Shown: piece by piece, positions 6,761-10,543 of the stretch
Layout of the letters: every line of letters begins with the position of its first letter
Position numbering within the stretch: the first letter of the stretch is position 1
From: Patescibacteria group bacterium
GTDB lineage: Bacteria > Patescibacteriota > Patescibacteriia > 2-12-FULL-60-25
Reading direction: 5' to 3'
Length of the DNA: 10,543 nt
Assembly (NCBI GenBank): GCA_018061485.1
Contig: JAGOUA010000023.1
Coordinates: 1-10,543, forward strand
Translations under genes and position numbers: made by a program
Notes under the pieces: model-generated
What the model saw: the letters and a program-made list of their open reading frames with translations, nothing else
Databases searched by the model: none
Told to the model about the DNA's origin: nothing

Positions 6761-7591
6761 ATGACTATCGGCTTTATCGGACAGGGTTTTATTGGTAAGG
6801 CGTACGCTGATGATTTTGAAGAGCGCGGTTACACGGTGATTCGTTATGCGCAAGAAGCGCCGTATCGTGAGAATAAAGAGGCTATCGCGAGTTGCGACGT
6901 GGTGTTTATTGCGGTTCCTACGCCAACAACGCCAGATGGTTTTAGCAGTGCCATTGTGCGCGAGGTACTACCACTCGTGGGCGTGGGCAAGATAGCGGTC
7001 ATTAAATCGACGCTTCTTCCGGGTACCACCGAATCCTTGCAGGAGCTTTTTCCAGATCGGTATCTCTTTCACTCACCCGAGTTTTTGGTCGCAAAAACAG
7101 CGGCGCATGATGCACGACATCCGTTACGAAACATTGTGGGCTACACAACGCTATCAGAGCCGTATGCCGAGCGGGTATTAGCGTTGTTGCCGCCAGCTCC
7201 GTATGCAGCGTGTATGCCGGTTCACGCCGCTGAATTAATCAAATACATGGGGAATGTCTTTCTTGCGCAAAAAGTGCTGTTCGCGAACATGATATTTGAT
7301 CTTTCGCAAAAGCTCGGTATTGACTATGACCTTGTGCGTGAAGCGGTGGCACAGGATCCTCGTATCGGCGCATCGCATCTCGCGATCAGCCACGATGGTG
7401 GTCGCGGTGCAGGAGGGTTTTGTTTTATTAAAGACCTTGCTGCGTTTTCGGCATTCTACCGCGAGACTCTCCCTGACGATGCGCACGGAGGGGCGATGTT
7501 GCGTGAGTTGGAGCAGAAAAACATCGACCTTCTTACCGTGAGTCAAAAAGATCTTGCTCTTTTACGAGGAGTGTATGGCGATCGCTCATAG
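6761..7591 (+). CDS. Short UDP-glucose/GDP-mannose dehydrogenase-like protein
   Basis: Resembles the NAD-dependent enzymes that oxidise the C6 hydroxyl of a nucleotide sugar to a carboxylate, for example UDP-glucose to UDP-glucuronate. The 276-residue protein starts directly with the Rossmann motif TIGFIGQGFIGKAY (GxGxxG at G7, G9, G12). It keeps VFIAVPTPT, KSTLLPGTTE and SPEFL, then the central helical domain AELIKYMGNVFLAQK with K161, and GGFCFIKD with the presumed catalytic C221. Family members are usually about 390-450 residues; the third, nucleotide-sugar-binding domain is absent here. The next frame encodes an unrelated protein, so a simple frameshift is unlikely. The usual proline after the catalytic cysteine motif (GGxCxPKD) is isoleucine. 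The start at 6761 is set by the Rossmann motif; the frame is open further upstream, but that stretch overlaps the previous gene and terminator. No SD is seen. Substrate is unknown. Confidence 0.85.
   Translation: MTIGFIGQGFIGKAYADDFEERGYTVIRYAQEAPYRENKEAIASCDVVFIAVPTPTTPDGFSSAIVREVLPLVGVGKIAVIKSTLLPGTTESLQELFPDRYLFHSPEFLVAKTAAHDARHPLRNIVGYTTLSEPYAERVLALLPPAPYAACMPVHAAELIKYMGNVFLAQKVLFANMIFDLSQKLGIDYDLVREAVAQDPRIGASHLAISHDGGRGAGGFCFIKDLAAFSAFYRETLPDDAHGGAMLRELEQKNIDLLTVSQKDLALLRGVYGDRS
7566..7571 (+). promoter_or_regulatory. Shine-Dalgarno site deciding the start at 7575
   Basis: GAGGAG lies 3 nt before the ATG at 7575, a short but usable spacing, inside the end of the dehydrogenase gene. It favours 7575 over the in-frame TTG at 7554. 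It is one of only two clear SD sites in the window. Confidence 0.6.
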
Positions 7592-8096
7592 GAGGGCTCG
7601 TGAGAAGGCTACTCTTGAAGGAGTAAGTGCCGAGCGAACGCCCAAGGGGAAAAAGGTTCCAGCAAAATACCTGGCTGGACTGGTGGCGACCGGCCGCTAC
7701 GGATCAAAAACGGCGATGAAACGCGAAATTGACCGTTTTGCGGGGAAGAACATGTTTAAGCAAGAATGGGATGCGGATTTTACCGATGGGAAGCGTATCA
7801 AAACGCGCCCAGGAAAGGCGACAAAGACGCTTCGTGCTCTTGTGGCGAAACGGGCAACGCCTGTGGGAACTGCCCTCGAGAAGAAGGCGGTGTATTCGGG
7901 GATTCCCGTGGTGATTTTGCGACAAGTATATAACCGTGGAATGAAGGCGTGGAATACCGGACACCGTCCAGGGGTTGCGCAACATCAGTGGGCGATGGGT
8001 CGGGTGAATAGTTTTGTGACGGGTGTCGGCGGTTCACGCAAGGCAGATGCGGATTTGTGGGAAAAAGCAAAACGTTTTAAGCTCGTAGACACATGA
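7575..8096 (+). CDS. Uncharacterised basic protein with KYLAGL and RPG-HxW-TG motifs, upstream of uvrB
   Basis: Function unknown. The 173-residue protein is rich in Lys and Arg. It begins with a basic region and VPAKYLAGL at 28-36, then a Lys/Thr/Arg-rich linker (about 70-100). A compact C-terminal block follows: SGIPVVILRQVYNRGMKAW (108-126), GHRPGVAQHQW (129-139), GRVNSFVTG (142-150) and KADADLW (156-162). From memory, the pattern of 'PxKYLAGL' followed by 'RPxxxxHxWxxxRxxSxxTG' and an acidic end recurs in uncharacterised proteins of cyanophages and large algal viruses, as well as bacteria; this is recalled, not searched. It overlaps the dehydrogenase gene by 17 nt and uvrB by 4 nt (ATGA), so the three are co-transcribed and uvrB translation is probably coupled to it. 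That placement and its charge make a nucleic-acid-related role plausible but unproven. No membrane segment is seen. Confidence 0.85.
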   Translation: MAIAHRRAREKATLEGVSAERTPKGKKVPAKYLAGLVATGRYGSKTAMKREIDRFAGKNMFKQEWDADFTDGKRIKTRPGKATKTLRALVAKRATPVGTALEKKAVYSGIPVVILRQVYNRGMKAWNTGHRPGVAQHQWAMGRVNSFVTGVGGSRKADADLWEKAKRFKLVDT

Positions 8097-10192
8097 AATC
8101 GCCTTTTCATCTTGTTTCGCCCTATCAACCAGCCGGAGACCAGCCGCAGGCTATTGATGCGCTCGTTCAAGGATTAGAGCGGGGCGATCGCTTTCAGACG
8201 CTGCTCGGGGCGACGGGAACCGGAAAAACGTTCACGATGGCGAACGTGATTCAGCGTGTGCAGCGTCCAACGCTCGTGATCGCGCATAACAAGACGTTGG
8301 CGGCGCAACTTTGTAACGAGTTTCGCCAGTTTTTTCCCGAAAATGCGGTGGAATATTTTGTTTCGTACTACGACTACTATCAACCAGAGGCGTATCTCCC
8401 TTCGTCTGACACGTACATCGAAAAAGAGGCGATGATCAACGAGGAGATTGATCGATTGCGGCACTCGGCAACACAGGCCCTTCTGACGCGTCGCGATGTG
8501 ATTATCGTGTCTTCTGTTTCGTGTATTTATGGCTTGGGTGCTCCCGACGCGTACAAACACACGATGTTGCATCTGGCAGAGGGTGGGGCGTTTGACCGCG
8601 AGCGTGTGTTGACGCAGCTGATCGAGATGCAATTTACTCGTGTCCCAAATGGCGTTCTCTCACGAGGAAGTTTTTTTGTCCGCGGTGAACTTCTCGAGAT
8701 CATGCCAGCTCACGAAGAGGTGGTGTATCGTATCGAGTCGTTTCGCGGGACGATCGCGCGTATTGCCAAGATCGATGCACTCACTCGCGAGAAAAAACGC
8801 GAAGAGCGCGAGATCTGGGTGTTTCCTGCGAAGCATTTTGTTACGCTTGGTCCCGAGCGTGAACGGGCTATCGTGCGTATTCGCGAAGAATTGCGTGAGC
8901 GTGTCGCGTGGTTTGAGTCACAGGGCAAGCTCCTCGAGGCGGATCGGCTCGAGCGACGAACCAAGTATGACTTGGAACTTCTCGAAACAGTGGGGTATTG
9001 CAATGGTGTCGAAAACTACTCACAACCGCTCTCTGGACGAGATCCGGGACTACCTCCTGACACGTTGTTTTCCTACTTTCCCGATGATTTTGTGCTGATG
9101 GTGGATGAATCGCACGTGACGATTCCCCAATTGGGCGCGATGAGCGAGGGAGATCGTGCCCGCAAAAAAACCTTGATTGAACATGGGTTTCGTTTGCCTT
9201 CGGCGGCGGATAACCGACCACTTCGCTTTGAAGAACTCGAAGCCAAGATGCGTGCCGTCGTATGTGTATCGGCGACCCCCGGATCGTATGAGCTGACACA
9301 TTCTTCGCAGGTGGTTGAGCAGATCATTCGTCCGACGGGATTAGTTGATCCTGCGGTGCGTGTGTTGCCGATCACGCCCGACAAGGACGGATCCCACGCT
9401 GGTCAGGTCCAGGATCTGCTCATGCGCGTTCGTCCGGTGATTGCGAGAGGCGAGCGCGTGCTCGTGACGACGCTCACCAAAAAGATGGCGCAAGAACTCA
9501 CTACCTACATGAAGGACGCGGGTATTCAGGTGCAGTATTTGCATAGCGATGTCGAGACGATCGATCGCTTGGAGATTCTCACGGATTTTCGTAAAGGGAC
9601 GTATGACGTGCTGGTGGGGGTGAACTTATTGCGCGAAGGGTTGGATATGCCGGAAGTCTCGCTGGTCGCGATTCTAGATGCGGACAAAGAGGGGTTTCTT
9701 CGTTCTGAGACGTCGCTCATTCAAACGATCGGTCGCGCGGCACGTAACGTGCGTGGCGAGGTGCTGCTCTACGCCGACACGGTGACCAAGTCTATGCAGC
9801 GCGCTATGGCGGAGACCGAGCGTCGTCGAGCAAAGCAACTCGCCTATAATGAAGCTCACGGCATCACGCCGCAGACCATTCGTAAGCAGGTGGAGGATTT
9901 GCGCGAAGTACTTGGCCTTGAAGGATCTGGCAAAACTGAGCGCGTCAAAGCGATTCTTGCGCTTGAGCAGGCGGCCGATTCTGGCAAGATTGAGGATTTG
10001 ATTAAGCGGAAGCGTCAGGAGATGAAAGAGGCGGCAAAAGAGCTGCAATTTGAATTGGCGGCTATCTTGCGAGATGAGATTACGATTCTCGAAAAAGAGC
10101 AGAAAAAACGAGCAGAAGCAACAAAACCGACAGAGGGTGCGGTGTCGCGGCCAAAGGGTCGAAAGCCGCTCAGACACGGCCGAACGCGATAA
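8093..10192 (+). CDS. uvrB: Excinuclease ABC subunit B
   Basis: DNA-dependent ATPase/helicase-like core of nucleotide excision repair: it receives damaged DNA from UvrA, verifies the lesion and recruits UvrC. The 699 residues are slightly longer than the usual 660-680. Walker A GATGTGKT is at 39-46 (K45), and the tyrosine-rich beta-hairpin that clamps DNA follows (YFVSYYDYYQPEAYLPSSDT). The DESH Walker B box is at 338-341, then FRLPSAADNRPL and VSATPGSYE. Helicase motifs V and VI read GVNLLREGLDMPEVS and QTIGRAARN. The C-terminal UVR domain that contacts UvrC lies at about 630-668 (EDLIKRKRQEMKEAAKELQF). The extra length is mainly a basic tail ending GRKPLRHGRTR. The ATG at 8093 overlaps the previous gene's TGA by 4 nt and has no SD, which implies coupled translation. 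All catalytic motifs are intact. Confidence 0.98.
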   Translation: MKSPFHLVSPYQPAGDQPQAIDALVQGLERGDRFQTLLGATGTGKTFTMANVIQRVQRPTLVIAHNKTLAAQLCNEFRQFFPENAVEYFVSYYDYYQPEAYLPSSDTYIEKEAMINEEIDRLRHSATQALLTRRDVIIVSSVSCIYGLGAPDAYKHTMLHLAEGGAFDRERVLTQLIEMQFTRVPNGVLSRGSFFVRGELLEIMPAHEEVVYRIESFRGTIARIAKIDALTREKKREEREIWVFPAKHFVTLGPERERAIVRIREELRERVAWFESQGKLLEADRLERRTKYDLELLETVGYCNGVENYSQPLSGRDPGLPPDTLFSYFPDDFVLMVDESHVTIPQLGAMSEGDRARKKTLIEHGFRLPSAADNRPLRFEELEAKMRAVVCVSATPGSYELTHSSQVVEQIIRPTGLVDPAVRVLPITPDKDGSHAGQVQDLLMRVRPVIARGERVLVTTLTKKMAQELTTYMKDAGIQVQYLHSDVETIDRLEILTDFRKGTYDVLVGVNLLREGLDMPEVSLVAILDADKEGFLRSETSLIQTIGRAARNVRGEVLLYADTVTKSMQRAMAETERRRAKQLAYNEAHGITPQTIRKQVEDLREVLGLEGSGKTERVKAILALEQAADSGKIEDLIKRKRQEMKEAAKELQFELAAILRDEITILEKEQKKRAEATKPTEGAVSRPKGRKPLRHGRTR

Positions 10193-10208
10193 TCCACAGA
10201 AAACAGCG

Positions 10209-10237
10209 AAAAGGCGCCTTGACAAAGCGCCTTTTTT
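10209..10237 (+). terminator. Intrinsic terminator after uvrB
   Basis: AAAAGGCGC (10209-10217) pairs with GCGCCTTTT (10227-10235) around the loop CTTGACAAA, and the T run extends to 10237. The A-rich 5' arm means it could also terminate weakly from the opposite direction. It begins 16 nt after the uvrB stop. Its loop contains a TTGACA that forms the -35 box of the next promoter. Confidence 0.88.
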
Positions 10238-10248
10238 GAGGCTAGAAT
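10219..10248 (+). promoter_or_regulatory. Near-consensus promoter nested in the uvrB terminator
   Basis: A perfect -35 TTGACA (10219-10224) sits in the terminator loop. After an 18-nt spacer comes TAGAAT (10243-10248), five of six matches to TATAAT. Transcription would begin at about 10254-10258, giving a leader of roughly 50 nt before the ATG at 10307. It is the best match to a sigma70 promoter in the window. Confidence 0.75.
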
Positions 10249-10263
10249 ACGCTACTTACGCTG

Positions 10264-10294
10264 TTCTACGCGTGAGCAAACGCGGTCTGTAGAA
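10264..10294 (+). promoter_or_regulatory. Leader hairpin abutting the Shine-Dalgarno site
   Basis: TTCTA (10264-10268) pairs with TAGAA (10290-10294), and CGCGT (10269-10273) pairs with ACGCG (10280-10284) around the loop GAGCAA, leaving GTCTG bulged on the 3' side. The 3' arm takes up the first bases of the SD AAGGAGGT (10293-10300), so the fold could modulate ribosome access. Read by eye; no known riboswitch class was recognised. Confidence 0.35.
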
Positions 10295-10300
10295 GGAGGT
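10293..10300 (+). promoter_or_regulatory. Perfect Shine-Dalgarno for the 10307 ORF
   Basis: AAGGAGGT is fully complementary to the canonical anti-SD of 16S rRNA. The GGAGG core ends 7 nt before the ATG at 10307; an in-frame GTG at 10304 is a less likely start. It is the strongest SD in the window. Confidence 0.75.
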
Positions 10301-10306
10301 TGGGTG

Positions 10307-10543
10307 ATGAATAACGAAGAACGAAAGCCCCCCATGGAGGGGGCGGGTGCGTCGAAAGAAGTGGGGTGGAAGGAGGCGGGGCAAGATGCGCCGTTTTGCG
10401 CCGGGGGGCTGAGCCGTCCCTACGCGGCGTGGACCAAGGGCCAGCCCTCCGACGCGCAGATCGCTTGTTGGAGGCGCGGTGCCCTGGTTCTTCCCTCGAG
10501 AAGCATCCCGTTCCCGTGCGTCTACGCGTTCGAGGGCCGCCCG
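10307..10543 (+). CDS. Unrecognised GC-rich reading frame, 3'-truncated by window end
   Basis: Not recognised. The frame is open for 79 codons from ATG 10307 to the window edge. The peptide begins MNNEERKPPMEGAGASKEVG and includes DAPFCAGGLSRPYAAWTKG and ends IPFPCVYAFEGRP. It has three cysteines and many Gly, Pro, Ala and Arg residues, with no signal peptide or membrane segment in the visible part. Support for coding is the strong promoter, the perfect SD at good spacing and the absence of stops. Against this, the region is about 70% GC by hand count (155 of 223 bases from 10321), so other frames are also nearly stop-free and openness is weak evidence. About 62 of 79 codons end in G or C, unlike the upstream genes. 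Acquired DNA, an assembly join or a structured RNA are alternatives. Confidence 0.5.
   Translation, partial: MNNEERKPPMEGAGASKEVGWKEAGQDAPFCAGGLSRPYAAWTKGQPSDAQIACWRRGALVLPSRSIPFPCVYAFEGRP

Noticed and set aside
7554..7574. TTG start at 7554 for the uvrB-upstream gene.
   Set aside because: The ATG at 7575 has its own GAGGAG SD, and the extra seven residues only deepen the overlap with the dehydrogenase gene.
10363..10381. G-rich stretch with five runs of at least two G, a possible two-layer G-quadruplex.
   Set aside because: It is expected by chance in a 70% GC, G-rich coding-strand region; no independent support for folding or function.
10370..10412. Second AAGGAGG followed by ATG at 10386, as a nested gene start.
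   Set aside because: The frame stops after eight codons (TGA at 10410-10412), so it is most likely coincidence in G-rich sequence.
10307..10543. The GC-rich tail as RNase P RNA, tmRNA or a group II intron 5' end.
   Set aside because: None of the conserved blocks I know for these RNAs could be found; only a loose GTGCG resemblance to group II intron starts was seen.

Overview
The window looks like bacterial chromosome with compact, one-directional gene packing. Every supported gene is on the + strand, GC is roughly 50-55% over most of the length, gaps are 3-50 nt or the genes overlap, and Shine-Dalgarno (SD) sequences are rare. The standard code fits: TAA, TAG and TGA all end genes. Packing, short variants of common enzymes, scarce SD motifs and possible leaderless starts suggest a Patescibacteria/CPR lineage. 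That placement is inference; no rRNA or other marker is present to prove it.

Layout. (1) 1-1550: 3' part of a class B penicillin-binding protein (PBP2/MrdA type), cut by the window start. (2) 1567-6711: a probable operon. A good sigma70-type promoter (1567-1596) and a terminator-like leader hairpin precede greA (1652-2113), then lysS (2125-3597), serS (3610-4899) and alr (4903-6048), with gaps of 11, 12 and 3 nt. A small membrane-anchored protein of unknown function (6075-6695) follows, with its own extended -10 promoter placed so that its mRNA would be nearly leaderless. An intrinsic terminator (6683-6711) contains that gene's stop codon. (3) 6761-10192: a second tightly coupled unit. It holds a short UDP-glucose/GDP-mannose dehydrogenase-like protein, an uncharacterised basic protein overlapping it by 17 nt, and uvrB overlapping that by 4 nt; it is closed by an intrinsic terminator (10209-10237). 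(4) 10219-10543: a near-consensus promoter whose -35 box lies in the loop of the uvrB terminator, a leader with a hairpin, a perfect SD, and the start of an unrecognised open reading frame that is about 70% GC and runs off the window.

How the parts fit. The first operon joins RNA polymerase rescue (GreA), two aminoacyl-tRNA synthetases and D-alanine supply for peptidoglycan; the upstream PBP2 uses peptidoglycan precursors for side-wall synthesis. This is growth-linked housekeeping. The second unit joins a sugar-nucleotide dehydrogenase-like enzyme, an uncharacterised protein resembling sequences I associate with large DNA viruses and cyanophages, and the nucleotide-excision-repair helicase UvrB. 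The least ordinary parts are the greA leader, the unknown gene translationally coupled to uvrB, the truncated dehydrogenase, and the GC-rich gene at the right edge with its embedded promoter. No tRNA, rRNA, CRISPR array, insertion sequence or long repeat was seen.
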